The notes under the pieces are model-generated. The model made no database searches and was not told where the DNA came from. It saw only the letters and a list, made by a program, of their open reading frames with translations. Positions 44,345-56,311 of a stretch of DNA of 64,000 bases are shown here, in pieces. How positions within the stretch are numbered: position 1 is the first letter of the stretch; each line of letters starts with the position of its first letter. Source of the stretch: Brucella sp. BE17 (GTDB lineage Bacteria; Pseudomonadota; Alphaproteobacteria; Rhizobiales; Rhizobiaceae); assembly GCF_039545455.1 (NCBI RefSeq), contig NZ_CP154467.1, positions 992,001-1,056,000 of the forward strand, read 5' to 3'. The position numbers and the translations under genes were made by a program.

Positions 44345-44360
44345 TTCGCTATTCGCAAAT
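44329..44360. promoter_or_regulatory. TTTGCAAA-type operator for the propionate regulator
   Basis: TTTGCAAATTTGCA (44330-44343) and a second ATTCGCAAAT (44351-44360) lie at the 5' end of the regulator gene. PccR of Rhodobacter sphaeroides recognises a repeated TTTGCAAA motif, which I recall from memory. The first unit overlaps the annotated ATG, which fits autorepression and argues that the true start could be downstream. Confidence 0.6.
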
Positions 44361-44476
44361 TTATAAATTACACATCAGCACCTTTTCAAGCTTTCAGAAT
44401 GCGGCATACTGGCTCTAGGGTTAGAACCTATGCAGGAAGTCGTATCCCAGGTTTACAGCTTTTAAAGGCCGGATGA

Positions 44477-46009
44477 ATGCAGGAACTCCTCGAACAGCTT
44501 GAAGCACGCCGCAACGAGGCGCGGCTTGGTGGCGGGCAACGCCGCATCGATGCACAACATGCCAAGGGCAAGCTCACCGCCCGCGAAAGGCTGGACGTGC
44601 TGCTCGATGAGTGTTCGTTTGAGGAATTCGACATGTATGTCACCCATCGTTGCACTGATTTCGGCATGGCGAACCAGAAGGTGCCGGGCGATGGCGTTGT
44701 GACTGGCTGGGGCACGATCAACGGTCGGCAGGTCTATGTGTTCAGTCAGGATTTTACCGTGCTCGGCGGCTCGCTTTCGGAAACCCACGCGCAAAAAATC
44801 TGCAAGATCATGGATATGGCCGTGAAGAATGGCGCGCCCGTCATCGGCCTCAACGATTCCGGTGGTGCACGTATTCAGGAAGGTGTTGCATCACTTGGCG
44901 GCTATGCGGATGTGTTCAAGCGCAATGTCGATGCATCGGGCGTGGTGCCGCAGATTTCCGTCATCATGGGGCCTTGCGCGGGTGGCGCTGTCTATTCGCC
45001 CGCCATGACGGATTTCATCTTCATGGTGCGCGATTCATCCTATATGTTCGTGACCGGTCCCGACGTGGTGAAAACCGTCACCAATGAGATCGTCACTGCT
45101 GAAGAACTGGGCGGCGCCTCAACCCACACCAAAAAATCCTCGGTCGCCGATGGCGCTTATGAAAACGATATCGAGGCGCTGGAGCAGGTGCGCATCCTGT
45201 TCGACTTCCTGCCGCTCAGCAATCGCGAAAAACCGCCTACACGGCCTGTTTTCGACGACCCGGCGCGGATGGAATTACGGCTCGACACATTGATACCCGA
45301 CAGCGCCAACAAGCCCTATGACATGAAAGAACTTATCCTCGCACTCGCCGATGAGGAGGATTTTTTCGAAATTCAGCAGGCTTTTGCCGGAAACATCATC
45401 ACCGGCTTCATTCGCATGGACGGCCAAAGCGTGGGCGTGGTCGCCAATCAGCCCATGGTGCTGGCGGGCTGTCTGGATATTGACGCTTCGCGCAAGGCCG
45501 CACGCTTCGTTCGCTTTTGCGATGCTTTCAACATTCCGATCCTCACCCTTGTCGATGTGCCAGGATTTTTACCGGGAACCGCGCAGGAATATGGTGGCGT
45601 CATCAAGCACGGCGCAAAGCTTCTGTTTGCCTATTCACAGGCCACCGTCCCCATGATCACGCTGATTACCCGTAAGGCCTATGGCGGCGCTTATGACGTG
45701 ATGGCATCCAAGCACATTGGCGCAGATATCAACTATGCCTGGCCAACGGCGGAAATCGCCGTGATGGGAGCAAAGGGGGCAACCGAAATCCTCTATCGTT
45801 CGGAACTGGGCGACCCCGAAAAAATCGCGGCGCGCACAAAGGAATATGAGGAGCGTTTCGCCAATCCTTTTGTCGCTGCCGAACGCGGTTTTATTGACGA
45901 GGTGATCATGCCGCATTCCTCTCGCAAGCGCATCACGCGCGCCTTCGCCAGCCTTCGTAACAAGAGCCAGAACACGCCGTGGAAAAAACACGACACAATA
46001 CCTCTGTAA
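44477..46009 (+). CDS. pccB: Propionyl-CoA carboxylase beta (carboxyltransferase) subunit
   Basis: 510 residues, carboxyltransferase family (PF01039). It moves carboxyl from biotin to propionyl-CoA, forming methylmalonyl-CoA. Segments are [20 protein letters not shown], the oxyanion-hole region [20 protein letters not shown] and [37 protein letters not shown], and [20 protein letters not shown]. The start has AAAGG 8 bases upstream. Divergent from the ScfR-type regulator and followed by pccA 18 bases later. Confidence 0.96.
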   Translation: MQELLEQLEARRNEARLGGGQRRIDAQHAKGKLTARERLDVLLDECSFEEFDMYVTHRCTDFGMANQKVPGDGVVTGWGTINGRQVYVFSQDFTVLGGSLSETHAQKICKIMDMAVKNGAPVIGLNDSGGARIQEGVASLGGYADVFKRNVDASGVVPQISVIMGPCAGGAVYSPAMTDFIFMVRDSSYMFVTGPDVVKTVTNEIVTAEELGGASTHTKKSSVADGAYENDIEALEQVRILFDFLPLSNREKPPTRPVFDDPARMELRLDTLIPDSANKPYDMKELILALADEEDFFEIQQAFAGNIITGFIRMDGQSVGVVANQPMVLAGCLDIDASRKAARFVRFCDAFNIPILTLVDVPGFLPGTAQEYGGVIKHGAKLLFAYSQATVPMITLITRKAYGGAYDVMASKHIGADINYAWPTAEIAVMGAKGATEILYRSELGDPEKIAARTKEYEERFANPFVAAERGFIDEVIMPHSSRKRITRAFASLRNKSQNTPWKKHDTIPL

Positions 46010-46027
46010 GACGGCGGATAGGAACAG

Positions 46028-48031
46028 ATGATCAAGAAAATCCTTATTGCCAATCGCGGTGAAATCGCCTGCAGGGTCATCAAAACGGCTAAGAAAATGG
46101 GCATCGCCACGGTGGCAGTTTACTCAGACGCCGACCGCAATTCGCTGCATGTCCAACTGGCTGACGAAGCGGTGCATATAGGCCCGGCTCCCTCAAACCA
46201 GTCCTATATCGTCATCGATAAAATTCTTGATGCTCTCCACCAAACCGGCGCAGATGCCGTGCATCCCGGCTATGGGTTCTTGTCGGAAAACCCGCACTTT
46301 GCTGAAAGGCTGAAAGCCGAGAACATCACCTTCATCGGCCCGCCGGTCAATGCCATTCAAGCCATGGGTGACAAGATTACCTCCAAAAAACTTGCAGCCG
46401 AGGCAGGTGTTTCCACCGTTCCCGGTCATATGGGACTGATCGGGGATGCGGACGAGGCAGTGCGTATCTCGACCTCTATCGGCTATCCCGTGATGATCAA
46501 GGCGTCGGCTGGCGGTGGCGGCAAGGGTATGCGCATTGCATGGAATGATGCAGAGGCACGTGAGGGCTTCCAGCTCTCTCGCAACGAGGCGAGATCCTCA
46601 TTTGGCGACGACCGCATCTTCATTGAAAAATTCGTGACGCAGCCGCGCCACATCGAAATTCAGGTTCTGGGCGATCAACACGGCAATGTGCTTTATCTGG
46701 GCGAGCGCGAATGCTCGATCCAGCGCCGCAATCAGAAGGTGATCGAGGAAGCGCCCTCGCCTTTTCTCGATGAAGCGACCCGTAAAGCCATGGGCGCTGA
46801 GGCGGTGGCACTAGCCAAGGCCGTCGGCTATTATTCTGCAGGCACGGTCGAATTCATTGTTGATGGGAGCCGCAATTTCTATTTTCTTGAAATGAACACG
46901 CGTTTGCAGGTCGAGCATCCGGTGACCGAGCTCGTCACTGGCATTGACATCGTCGAAGAGATGATCCGCGTTGCTGCGGGTGAAAAACTGCGCTTCAGCC
47001 AGGACGATGTGAAACTCAATGGCTGGGCCATGGAAAGCCGTCTCTATGCCGAAGACCCCTATCGCAACTTTCTGCCTTCCATCGGCAGGCTGACGCGCTA
47101 TCGCCCGCCGATAGAGGGCAAACGCGCGAACGGAACGGTCATTCGCAACGATACCGGCGTTTGTGAGGGCGGTGAAATCTCGATGTATTACGACCCGATG
47201 ATCGCAAAACTCTGCGCGTGGGGAAAAGATCGCACCAGCGCAATCACTGCCATGGGCGATGCGCTCGATGCTTTCGAGGTTGAAGGCATCGCCCACAATC
47301 TGCCATTTCTCTCAGCCGTCATGGACAATCCGCGCTTTCGCAAAGGCGCACTCACCACAGCCTTTATTGCCGAGGAATATCTCGACGGTTTTGCTGGCGC
47401 TGCGGTTTCAGATAAAGATGCACGCATGCTGGCGGCGATTGCAGCGCAGCTTCATCTCATTACGACACGCCGCGATAAGCAGATCTCCGGAAAACTGTCG
47501 TCGCGCGAACCAGCGCCTGCAAATGAATGGGTGGTGACGCTGGGTAGCCACACCCTGCCTCTCACAGTCAGAGAAGACGAAGGCGGAACCAGCATCGGGT
47601 TTGACGATGGGGAAAACCTGCCCGTTGCCAACGACTGGCATCCGGGCAGCCAGCTTGGATCGTTCACGCTGGATGGCAGGCCCGTAATCGTTAGGATTTC
47701 GCGTGCGGGCACCGGCTGGCGTCTGCGCTGGCGCGGAATGGATGTGGTGGCGCATGTGCGCCGTCCACATGTGGCGGAACTGGCAAAACTCATGTTGGTG
47801 AAGCTTCCGCCCGACACCTCGAAATTGCTGCTCTGCCCCATGCCCGGCGTCATAACATCGATCCTTGTTCAGGATGGTGATATCGTAGAAGCGGGCCAGC
47901 CACTCGCAACCGTCGAAGCCATGAAGATGGAAAACGTGCTACGCTCCGAGCGTCGCGCCACAGTCAAACGCATCGCGGCACAGGAAGGTGCGAGCCTTGC
48001 CGTTGATGAACTGATCATGGAATTTGAGTGA
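46028..48031 (+). CDS. pccA: Propionyl-CoA carboxylase alpha (biotin carboxylase and BCCP) subunit
   Basis: 667 residues. The N-terminal biotin carboxylase domain has [20 protein letters not shown], the ATP-grasp loop [15 protein letters not shown], and [20 protein letters not shown] and [20 protein letters not shown]. The linker (BT) domain is about 120 residues, and the C-terminal biotinyl domain ends in [12 protein letters not shown] with the biotinylated lysine in AMKM. It works with pccB in a dodecameric enzyme. The mcm gene starts 7 bases downstream of its stop. Confidence 0.96.
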   Translation: MIKKILIANRGEIACRVIKTAKKMGIATVAVYSDADRNSLHVQLADEAVHIGPAPSNQSYIVIDKILDALHQTGADAVHPGYGFLSENPHFAERLKAENITFIGPPVNAIQAMGDKITSKKLAAEAGVSTVPGHMGLIGDADEAVRISTSIGYPVMIKASAGGGGKGMRIAWNDAEAREGFQLSRNEARSSFGDDRIFIEKFVTQPRHIEIQVLGDQHGNVLYLGERECSIQRRNQKVIEEAPSPFLDEATRKAMGAEAVALAKAVGYYSAGTVEFIVDGSRNFYFLEMNTRLQVEHPVTELVTGIDIVEEMIRVAAGEKLRFSQDDVKLNGWAMESRLYAEDPYRNFLPSIGRLTRYRPPIEGKRANGTVIRNDTGVCEGGEISMYYDPMIAKLCAWGKDRTSAITAMGDALDAFEVEGIAHNLPFLSAVMDNPRFRKGALTTAFIAEEYLDGFAGAAVSDKDARMLAAIAAQLHLITTRRDKQISGKLSSREPAPANEWVVTLGSHTLPLTVREDEGGTSIGFDDGENLPVANDWHPGSQLGSFTLDGRPVIVRISRAGTGWRLRWRGMDVVAHVRRPHVAELAKLMLVKLPPDTSKLLLCPMPGVITSILVQDGDIVEAGQPLATVEAMKMENVLRSERRATVKRIAAQEGASLAVDELIMEFE

Positions 48032-48038
48032 GGGTGAT

Positions 48039-50180
48039 ATGAGCAAGCGTCCCACCCGTGATGACTGGTCAAAACTGGCCGAAAAGGAACTGAAGCGCCC
48101 GGCCGACAGCCTCCTCTGGCATACGCCCGAAGGCATCGATATAAAGCCGCTTTATACGGCTGACGATCTTGCCGGGGTTGACCATCTCGACACCCTCCCG
48201 GGCTTGGAGCCTTTTTTGCGCGGCCCCCGCGCCACCATGTATGCGGGACGTCCATGGACGATTCGACAATATGCGGGTTTTTCAACCGCTGAAGCTTCCA
48301 ACGCCTTTTATCGCAAGGCGCTGGCTGGCGGACAGCAGGGTGTTTCCGTGGCTTTCGATCTTGCCACCCACCGCGGTTATGACAGTGACCATCCCCGCGT
48401 CGAGGGCGATGTCGGCAAGGCAGGCGTGGCAATCGACAGCGTCGAAGACATGAAAATCCTTTTCGACGGCATCCCGCTTGATAAAATCTCCGTTTCCATG
48501 ACCATGAATGGCGCGGTCATCCCGATCCTCGCCAGTTTCATCGTGGTGGGCGAGGAACAGGGCGTGCCGCACGCACTGCTGTCCGGCACCATTCAGAACG
48601 ATATTCTGAAAGAGTTCATGGTTCGCAACACCTATATCTACCCGCCCGAACCATCAATGCGGATCATTGCCGATATCATCGCCTATACGGCAGCGGAAAT
48701 GCCGAAATTCAACTCGATATCCATTTCCGGCTATCACATGCAGGAAGCCGGCGCGACGCTGGTGCAGGAACTGGCATTCACATTGGCTGATGGTCGTGAA
48801 TATGTGCGTGCCGCCCTCAAAAAGGGCCTCAATGTCGATGATTTCGCAGGCCGACTGTCGTTCTTCTTTGCCATCGGCATGAATTTCTTTATGGAAATTG
48901 CCAAACTGCGGGCCGCACGCCTCTTATGGTCGCGCATCATGCAGGAGTTCGAGCCGAAAAAGTCCGCCTCGCTGATGCTGCGCACCCATTGCCAGACTTC
49001 CGGCGTGTCGCTGCAGGAACAGGACCCTTACAACAATATCGTTCGCACCGCGTTCGAGGCCATGTCGGCAGCGCTTGGCGGCACGCAATCACTACACACC
49101 AACGCCTTTGACGAAGCCATTGCTTTGCCAACGGAATTTTCAGCCCGCATTGCGCGCAACACGCAGCTGATCCTGCAAAACGAAACCGGCGTGACGAAAA
49201 TCGTCGATCCATTGGCTGGCTCCTATTATATCGAAAGCCTGACCAAGGAACTCGCAGACAAGGCATGGGCGCTGATCGAGGAGGTGGAAGCGCTGGGCGG
49301 CATGACCAAGGCGGTTGAAAGCGGTCTGCCAAAGCGGCTCATCGAGGAAGCCGCGACACGGCGACAGGCAGCGGTAGACAAGGGCGAGGAAGTGATCGTC
49401 GGGGTCAATAAATTCCGGCTTGATGAAGAAGACGCCATTGATATTCTGGAAATCGACAACAGCGCTGTGCGCCAGTCGCAGATCGCGCGCCTCAATCAAA
49501 TCAAAGGCTTTCGCGACGAAGCGAAAGTGAAAAACGCCCTTTCAGAGCTGGAACAGGTGGCAGAGAGTGCAGAAGGAAACATTCTCGCCGCAGCCGTTGA
49601 AGCCGCGCGAGCACGCGCCACTGTGGGCGAAATTTCCGATGCTTTACGCAAAATCTTCGGTGATCACGCTGCCACGCCAAAGGTAGTCAAAAAGGTTTAT
49701 GGCGACGCCTATAAAAACGAACCGGAATATCAGAATTTGGTTTCAAGGCTGGAGAAGTTCAGCAACAAAGCCGGACAGAAACCAAAGATCATGGTCGCCA
49801 AACTCGGACAGGACGGGCACGATCGCGGCGCAAAAATCATCGCATCCGCCTTCGGCGACATCGGTTTCGAAGTACTGGCAGGTCCCCTCTTCCAGACGCC
49901 GGATGAGGCAGCCGACATGGCGATCAAGGCCGATGTTAAGGTGCTCGGCGTTTCATCACTGGCGGCCGGTCACAAGACGCTGCTACCACAACTGATTGAA
50001 ATATTGAAGAAAAAAGGGGGCGAGAACATCATCGTCGTCTGTGGCGGCGTGGTGCCACGACAGGATTACCAATTTTTATTCGATCATGGCGTTGCGGCCG
50101 TCTTTGGCCCCGGCACCAATGTGCTCGACTGCGCCCAGGCCGTACTCGATCTTCTCGAAGGCAAACGCCGCAACCTGTAG
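48039..50180 (+). CDS. mcm: Methylmalonyl-CoA mutase
   Basis: 713 residues from the ATG at 48039 with AGGGTGAT upstream; a TTG at 48024 inside pccA is unlikely. Coenzyme B12 enzyme turning methylmalonyl-CoA into succinyl-CoA. The N-terminal TIM barrel domain contains [38 protein letters not shown] and [20 protein letters not shown]. The C-terminal cobalamin-binding domain begins [20 protein letters not shown] with the DxHxxG lower-ligand motif. Single-chain form of the mutase. Completes a propionyl-CoA to succinyl-CoA operon; the epimerase gene is not in the window. Confidence 0.97.
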   Translation: MSKRPTRDDWSKLAEKELKRPADSLLWHTPEGIDIKPLYTADDLAGVDHLDTLPGLEPFLRGPRATMYAGRPWTIRQYAGFSTAEASNAFYRKALAGGQQGVSVAFDLATHRGYDSDHPRVEGDVGKAGVAIDSVEDMKILFDGIPLDKISVSMTMNGAVIPILASFIVVGEEQGVPHALLSGTIQNDILKEFMVRNTYIYPPEPSMRIIADIIAYTAAEMPKFNSISISGYHMQEAGATLVQELAFTLADGREYVRAALKKGLNVDDFAGRLSFFFAIGMNFFMEIAKLRAARLLWSRIMQEFEPKKSASLMLRTHCQTSGVSLQEQDPYNNIVRTAFEAMSAALGGTQSLHTNAFDEAIALPTEFSARIARNTQLILQNETGVTKIVDPLAGSYYIESLTKELADKAWALIEEVEALGGMTKAVESGLPKRLIEEAATRRQAAVDKGEEVIVGVNKFRLDEEDAIDILEIDNSAVRQSQIARLNQIKGFRDEAKVKNALSELEQVAESAEGNILAAAVEAARARATVGEISDALRKIFGDHAATPKVVKKVYGDAYKNEPEYQNLVSRLEKFSNKAGQKPKIMVAKLGQDGHDRGAKIIASAFGDIGFEVLAGPLFQTPDEAADMAIKADVKVLGVSSLAAGHKTLLPQLIEILKKKGGENIIVVCGGVVPRQDYQFLFDHGVAAVFGPGTNVLDCAQAVLDLLEGKRRNL

Positions 50181-50192
50181 CCCAAATGAATC

Positions 50193-50221
50193 AAAGCCTT
50201 ATCCTGTCACGATAAGGCTTT
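50193..50221. terminator. Terminator after mcm
   Basis: AAAGCCTTATC (50193-50203) is complementary to GATAAGGCTTT (50211-50221), an 11-bp stem with a 7-base loop. The T run is short on both strands. It lies 12 bases past the mcm stop, facing the convergent gene at 50240. Confidence 0.7.
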
Positions 50222-50239
50222 GAAAAATATAATGTATAT

Positions 50240-51515
<1,276 letters not shown>

Positions 51516-51519
<4 letters not shown>

Positions 51520-52361
51520 ATCGTCTTGTCCTCTTTGGCCGGTTCCGCGTCGGCGGGCTTGCGGGCTCGTCCCTCCGGCGCACCGGAGCCGCGTGGTTTT
51601 TTCGGACTGAAGAGATCGAGCGAAGTTATGACGCCACGCAGAAGCTTGATTTCAGCCGACGCAAAACCCGCGCGTGTGAGGACAGCGCGCAGATTATTCA
51701 CCATTGTGCCCTTGCGCGCTTCTGGCCGAAAATACCCTCTTACATCAAGAGCTTCTTCAATGTGATCAAACAATCCCTGCAATTCGTTCTTGGGTGCGGC
51801 TTCCAGTGCAGGTCCCCGGAAGACCGTTTCTGTTTCGCTTTCCAGCCCCGACTTCATCCACTCATAGGACATAAGCAGCACGGCTTGAGCAATATTGAGC
51901 GAAGCGAAGGCCGGATTGACAGGAAAAGTCACCATCTCGTCGGCGAGCGCCACTTCCTCATTGGAAAGCCCGAAACGTTCACGGCCAAACAGAATCCCGG
52001 TTTTTTCTCCTGCACGAAAACGGCTGCGCAATTGCGTGTTGGCTTCAACAGCACTGCGCACCTGCTTGAAACCATCTCGTTCACGCGCCGTGGTCGCATA
52101 CACAAAATTAAGATCGGCTATTGCTGCGGGAAGATCGTCATAAACAACCGCATTGTCGATGACATGATCAGCCTTGCTCGCGGCTGCCCTCGCCTTATCG
52201 CTGGGAAACTCCTCACGCGGATTGACAAGGCGCAGCTCGGCCAGACCAAAGTTTGCCATCGCGCGCGCAACCATGCCTATATTTTCGGGCAATTGCGGGT
52301 TGACTAGAATGATTGCCGGTCCTTCCGCAAGTATGGGGCGCTGTTTATCGGTTCCTGCCAT
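51516..52361 (-). CDS. trmJ: tRNA/rRNA methyltransferase TrmJ (SPOUT family)
   Basis: 281 residues. TrmJ methylates the 2'-OH of position 32 in tRNA. N-terminal SPOUT fold with [60 protein letters not shown] and the C-terminal knot [20 protein letters not shown]. The C-terminus is a variable Lys/Ala-rich tail ([20 protein letters not shown]). It overlaps murI by 4 bases. Confidence 0.93.
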
Positions 52362-52519
52362 GATGTCTTCCGCTTGTGTCCGTTATTGCGGCATCCCGGG
52401 GTGCTGTTTTACCGCAAATATCTTTAAATCAAATCATTGCGTTTCACTGGCACAAATGCGCGTAAATCTCAAAGTTAATATTGGAACCCGTAAGTTGCGC
52501 GCATCGCCTGCTTCGGCAT

Positions 52520-52547
52520 AAGAAAAGGCCCCGCACAGCGAGGCCTT
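52520..52547 (-). terminator. Terminator of the 52-residue secreted protein gene
   Basis: AAGGCCCCGC (52525-52534) pairs with GCGAGGCCTT (52538-52547) with one G-U pair, loop ACA, and on the minus strand is followed by TTCTT. It starts 27 bases past the small gene stop. Confidence 0.85.
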
Positions 52548-52574
52548 CTGATGGCAACTTTGATGAAAGTCAGG

Positions 52575-52733
52575 TCATTTTCCGATGCACAGAAGACCGG
52601 GATCGCAATATGGTATCCACGGAAAGTCCGTTGCTTGATTGGACAAGCCTTTCGTTGAACCCGCTAAAACCGGGCCTGCCAATCCACAACCCAAAGCGCA
52701 GACAACAGAAAAAGTAAGAATAAGCTTTTTCAT
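52575..52733 (-). CDS. Small secreted protein, 52 residues
   Basis: A complete short gene: ATG at 52733, TGA at 52575-52577, with the perfect ribosome binding site AGGAGG seven bases upstream and its own terminator downstream. It starts MKKLILTFSVVCALGCGLAG, a classical signal peptide with a likely cleavage after VLA (GPVLAGSTKG). The mature part is about 27 residues with a cysteine pair (PYCDPGLLCIGK at the C-terminus). The ALGC segment could alternatively act as a weak lipobox. I do not recognise the mature sequence, so function is unknown. Confidence 0.82.
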   Translation of the reverse strand: MKKLILTFSVVCALGCGLAGPVLAGSTKGLSNQATDFPWIPYCDPGLLCIGK

Positions 52734-52934
52734 GAAAACCTCCTATTAATCTACTGTCCCAATAGATCATACTCCGTCATCAGCCAGTATCCCAAAACCT
52801 TGCCAACGATTACCTGTTTCCATCCAGCGTTCACATGAGCTCGGAATGTCGGCGTGTAGTAGCGGAATAACACCTGCCCCTCCTGCATTCGTGCCAGACT
52901 GACGACAGCTTAGTCATCAACACGGGAGGAAACG

Positions 52935-53516
52935 ATGTCCAAGAAAATTCTCATGCTCTGCGGCGATTTCGGCGAGGACTATGAAACTATGGTCCCGTTC
53001 CAGACCCTGCTTGCCGTCGGTCACACGGTTCATGCAGTCTGCCCCGGCAAGAAGTCAGGCGATCATATTGCAACGGCTATTCATGATTTCGAGGGCCACC
53101 AGACCTATTCCGAAAAGCCCGGCCATAATTTCGCGCTCAACGCCAGTTTCGATGAGGTCAAAGCCGAAAACTATGATGCACTGGTCATTCCTGGCGGCCG
53201 CGCACCCGAATATCTACGCCTCGATGAAAAAGTACTGGCCATCGTCAGACACTTTTTTGAATCGGGCAAGCCTGTCGCTGCCGTTTGCCATGGCGCACAA
53301 TTGCTCGCCGCGGCCCGTGTGCTTGAAGGGCGCACTGCCTCAGCCTATCCGGCATGCCGCCCGGAAGTCGAACTGGCAGGCGGCACCTACGCCGATATTG
53401 CCGTGGATCAGGCCGTCACCGAGGGCAATCTCGTCACCGCACCGGCTTGGCCTGCTCATCCGGCCTGGCTCAAGCAGTTTCTCTCCGTTCTTGGCACCAA
53501 AATCACGCATGATTGA
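52935..53516 (+). CDS. DJ-1/PfpI family protein
   Basis: 193 residues. Class I glutamine amidotransferase-like fold of the DJ-1/PfpI superfamily, whose members include stress chaperones, glyoxalases and peptidases. The nucleophile elbow Cys is in [20 protein letters not shown] with the adjacent His, and the upstream Glu/Asp region is [40 protein letters not shown] is the usual strand. It has GGGAGGAAACG upstream. Substrate unknown. Confidence 0.93.
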   Translation: MSKKILMLCGDFGEDYETMVPFQTLLAVGHTVHAVCPGKKSGDHIATAIHDFEGHQTYSEKPGHNFALNASFDEVKAENYDALVIPGGRAPEYLRLDEKVLAIVRHFFESGKPVAAVCHGAQLLAAARVLEGRTASAYPACRPEVELAGGTYADIAVDQAVTEGNLVTAPAWPAHPAWLKQFLSVLGTKITHD

Positions 53517-53614
53517 AACTGATCAGCCTCGCCCTGCATGTACATGTTGCGGGCGGGGCTGAATTGCGCAAAATTGGCAAAGGAGAATGTGGGGAGAATT
53601 TTGAGGAGGAAATC

Positions 53615-54004
53615 ATGTGCAGACTGTTCATCGGTGCCGATCCTGATCTCTGGCAAAGCGTGACGCGCTCATTGCGTATCGATGGCGTGGTGACCAGCGT
53701 TCGTCTGGAAAACTTCTTCTGGGTAACGCTTGAAGATATTGCGGCACGTGATGGCCTCACCGTCAGCCGTCTCATTGGAAAACTCTTTGGTGAATCGCGT
53801 GATGAAGGACACGATCTTGATAATTTCACGTCCTTCCTCAGGGTCTGTTGCGGGCGTTATCTCGCGCTGCAACTAAGCGGCCTTGTGCCTGTGGGTGAAG
53901 CTTGTGCTATTTCCACACTCGACGCCGACGCCATTCTTGCCCGGGAAAGGAAAAATGACCGCAAGCAGCCAAGTCCATGGGCTGCATCGCATCACGCTGC
54001 CTGA
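53615..54004 (+). CDS. Ribbon-helix-helix domain protein
   Basis: 129 residues from the ATG at 53615 with GAGGAGGAAATC upstream; the frame is open to 53513. It carries an N-terminal RHH_4-like domain (PF13467): [20 protein letters not shown] then [20 protein letters not shown]. Such small proteins are DNA-binding and often autoregulatory. The C-terminus is a short charged tail ([10 protein letters not shown]). Target unknown. It is followed by icd 122 bases later. Confidence 0.85.
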   Translation: MCRLFIGADPDLWQSVTRSLRIDGVVTSVRLENFFWVTLEDIAARDGLTVSRLIGKLFGESRDEGHDLDNFTSFLRVCCGRYLALQLSGLVPVGEACAISTLDADAILARERKNDRKQPSPWAASHHAA

Positions 54005-54126
54005 ACACGTCTCGATATTTTTATCGGTTAATGCGTTTTTCAGGACAAAGAATGAGCGGCGAATGCTTTGCCTTATTCGCCATGGATGCTATAGGGTCGC
54101 GACGCATTCAAAGAGAGGCTTCATCT

Positions 54127-55341
54127 ATGGCAAAAATCAAGGTCGCGAACCCGGTTGTTGAACTCGATGGCGACGAGATGACCCGGATCATCTGGCAGTT
54201 CATCAAGGACAAGCTGATCCATCCCTATCTCGATATCGATTTGAAATATTATGATCTGTCGGTTGAACACCGCGATGCGACCGATGACCAGGTCACAATC
54301 GATGCCGCAAATGCCATCAAGGAACACGGCGTCGGCGTCAAATGCGCAACCATCACACCCGATGAAGCCCGCGTTGAGGAATTCAAGCTCAAGAAAATGT
54401 GGAAGTCGCCAAACGGCACCATCCGCAACATTCTGGGCGGCGTGATCTTCCGCGAGCCAATCATCGCCAAGAACGTACCGCGCCTCGTGCCAGGCTGGAC
54501 GCAGCCGATCATTGTTGGCCGCCATGCCTTTGGCGATCAGTATCGCGCGACCGATTTCAAATTCCCAGGTAAGGGCACGCTGACTATCAAGTTTGTCGGT
54601 GAAGACGGCCAGACCATCGAGCACGAAGTCTATCAGGCTCCCGGTTCGGGTATTGCCATGGCCATGTACAATCTTGACGAATCCATTCGCGAGTTCGCGC
54701 GTGCTTCGTTGAATTACGGCCTGCAGCGCGGCTATCCGGTATACCTCTCGACCAAGAACACGATCCTGAAAGCCTATGACGGTCGTTTCAAGGATATCTT
54801 CCAGGAAGTGTTCGACGCTGAATTTGCCGAAAAGTTCAAGGAAGCCAAGATCTGGTACGAACATCGCCTGATAGATGACATGGTCGCTTCGGCGCTCAAG
54901 TGGTCGGGTGGTTATGTCTGGGCCTGCAAGAACTATGATGGCGACGTGCAGTCCGATATCGTGGCGCAGGGCTTTGGTTCGCTTGGTCTGATGACTTCCG
55001 TGCTGATGACGCCAGATGGCAAAACGGTTGAAGCGGAAGCAGCGCACGGCACCGTGACGCGTCACTATCGCCAGCACCAGAAGGGCGAAGAAACCTCGAC
55101 CAACTCGATTGCTTCGATTTTTGCATGGACGCGCGGCCTTGCCCATCGTGCCAAGCTCGACGACAACGCGGAACTTGCGAAATTCGCGCAGACACTGGAA
55201 AAAGTCTGCGTCGATACCGTTGAAAGCGGCTTCATGACCAAGGATCTTGCGCTTCTGATCGGTCCGGATCAGCCTTGGCTCTCCACCACTGGCTTCCTCG
55301 ACAAGATCGATGAAAACCTGCAAAAGGCTATGGCCGCCTGA
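54127..55341 (+). CDS. icd: NADP-dependent isocitrate dehydrogenase
   Basis: 404 residues from the ATG at 54127; the longer frame to 53977 has no family sequence. Oxidises isocitrate to 2-oxoglutarate in the TCA cycle. Eukaryote-like dimeric type: [20 protein letters not shown], the [20 protein letters not shown] segment, [20 protein letters not shown], the Mg-binding [20 protein letters not shown], and [20 protein letters not shown]. Alone, closed by a strong terminator. Confidence 0.97.
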   Translation: MAKIKVANPVVELDGDEMTRIIWQFIKDKLIHPYLDIDLKYYDLSVEHRDATDDQVTIDAANAIKEHGVGVKCATITPDEARVEEFKLKKMWKSPNGTIRNILGGVIFREPIIAKNVPRLVPGWTQPIIVGRHAFGDQYRATDFKFPGKGTLTIKFVGEDGQTIEHEVYQAPGSGIAMAMYNLDESIREFARASLNYGLQRGYPVYLSTKNTILKAYDGRFKDIFQEVFDAEFAEKFKEAKIWYEHRLIDDMVASALKWSGGYVWACKNYDGDVQSDIVAQGFGSLGLMTSVLMTPDGKTVEAEAAHGTVTRHYRQHQKGEETSTNSIASIFAWTRGLAHRAKLDDNAELAKFAQTLEKVCVDTVESGFMTKDLALLIGPDQPWLSTTGFLDKIDENLQKAMAA

Positions 55342-55361
55342 GCAGCCTCACCTTTATCGAA

Positions 55362-55402
55362 ACAGAAAACGGCGGGAAATTTCCCGCCGTTTTCTGTTTT
55401 TA
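55362..55402 (+). terminator. icd terminator
   Basis: ACAGAAAACGGCGGGAAA (55362-55379) is perfectly complementary to the next 18 bases (55380-55397), followed by a T run (TTTTTAT). It starts 21 bases past the icd stop. Confidence 0.93.
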
Positions 55403-55411
55403 TTTCGTAGT

Positions 55412-56308
55412 TTAATTCGGCTGTTTTCCGGCTTTCACGTAGAGAGCATCAAGCGCATCTTGTGCCTCGGAAATGCGGAAGGAATCGCCGGACGCCGTGG
55501 CCAGCTCCAGTCGCCTCTTCATGAAGCCTTCGGCTTCAACTTTATTGCCCATCTCAAAGGCCAGCACCCCAAGTTGGAAAAGCGCGTTCTCCGTGTTTTC
55601 CGCATCATCATTGGCGGTGGCAATACGCAGATATTTGTCAAGATAGGAGCGAGCCGCCGTAAAATCCTTGAGATCGTAGCTGTTCTGCGCCAGATTGATC
55701 ACCACAGTAATCAGCTTATAGCTGTCGGTTCCGTGAAGTTTTTCGCCTTCCGCCAGCAGATATTCGTTGAGTTTGCGTGCATCTTGATATCGTTGCGCTT
55801 CATGCAGAACATAAGCCCAATCCTGACGCGCACCAAGCTTCTGATCGGACGTCATTTCAGGATCGGCATCCAGAAGCGGGATCGCTTTTTCATAGTTTTG
55901 AATGGCCAGCGACCAGTCCTGCAAATCCTGCGCCTGCGTGGCGATATTGTAATAATTGCGCCAGCGCTCTTTGGGCTTGAGAAAGGGTGCTGCTTCATCG
56001 ATCCGGCTCGCGTCCTGCATCGGACCGATGCTGTCTTTGGGACGTCCAGCGCGATATTCAATAAAGCCGCGCAGATACGCCAATTCGCCACGCTCGCGCG
56101 AATTCTCCGGCGTTTTTTTGACCGCCGGTTCCAGATTATCCAGTTCGGAAAGAAGCCCACTAATGCTGAATGTCTGTCCGGGATCCATGACGATGGCATG
56201 GATCTCCTGCAACTGTTTCAGAGCCCTGCCAGCATCTTGTGCGTGGGCCGAACCAAACATCATCAGCGCCACCCACAAGACCAAAACACCGACCGACCTC
56301 AAGCGCAT
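55412..56308 (-). CDS. Secreted TPR-like hypothetical protein
   Basis: 298 residues with a signal peptide (MRLRSVGVLVLWVALMMFGS, cleavage near AHA). The mature protein is helical and built of repeats of about 40 residues resembling tetratricopeptide motifs (ARKLNEYLLAEGEKLHGTDS, YKLITVVINLAQNSYDLKDF, TAARSYLDKYLRIATANDDA, ENALFQLGVLAFEMGNKVEA). Likely a periplasmic scaffold, partner unknown. It starts 3 bases after the alaS stop, so it is probably cotranscribed with alaS. Confidence 0.72.
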   Translation of the reverse strand: MRLRSVGVLVLWVALMMFGSAHAQDAGRALKQLQEIHAIVMDPGQTFSISGLLSELDNLEPAVKKTPENSRERGELAYLRGFIEYRAGRPKDSIGPMQDASRIDEAAPFLKPKERWRNYYNIATQAQDLQDWSLAIQNYEKAIPLLDADPEMTSDQKLGARQDWAYVLHEAQRYQDARKLNEYLLAEGEKLHGTDSYKLITVVINLAQNSYDLKDFTAARSYLDKYLRIATANDDAENTENALFQLGVLAFEMGNKVEAEGFMKRRLELATASGDSFRISEAQDALDALYVKAGKQPN

Positions 56309-56311
56309 TCC

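Noticed and set aside
54121..55323. A 400-codon minus-strand frame opposite icd
   Set aside because: Icd is certain by motif content, and the antisense frame has no recognisable domains.
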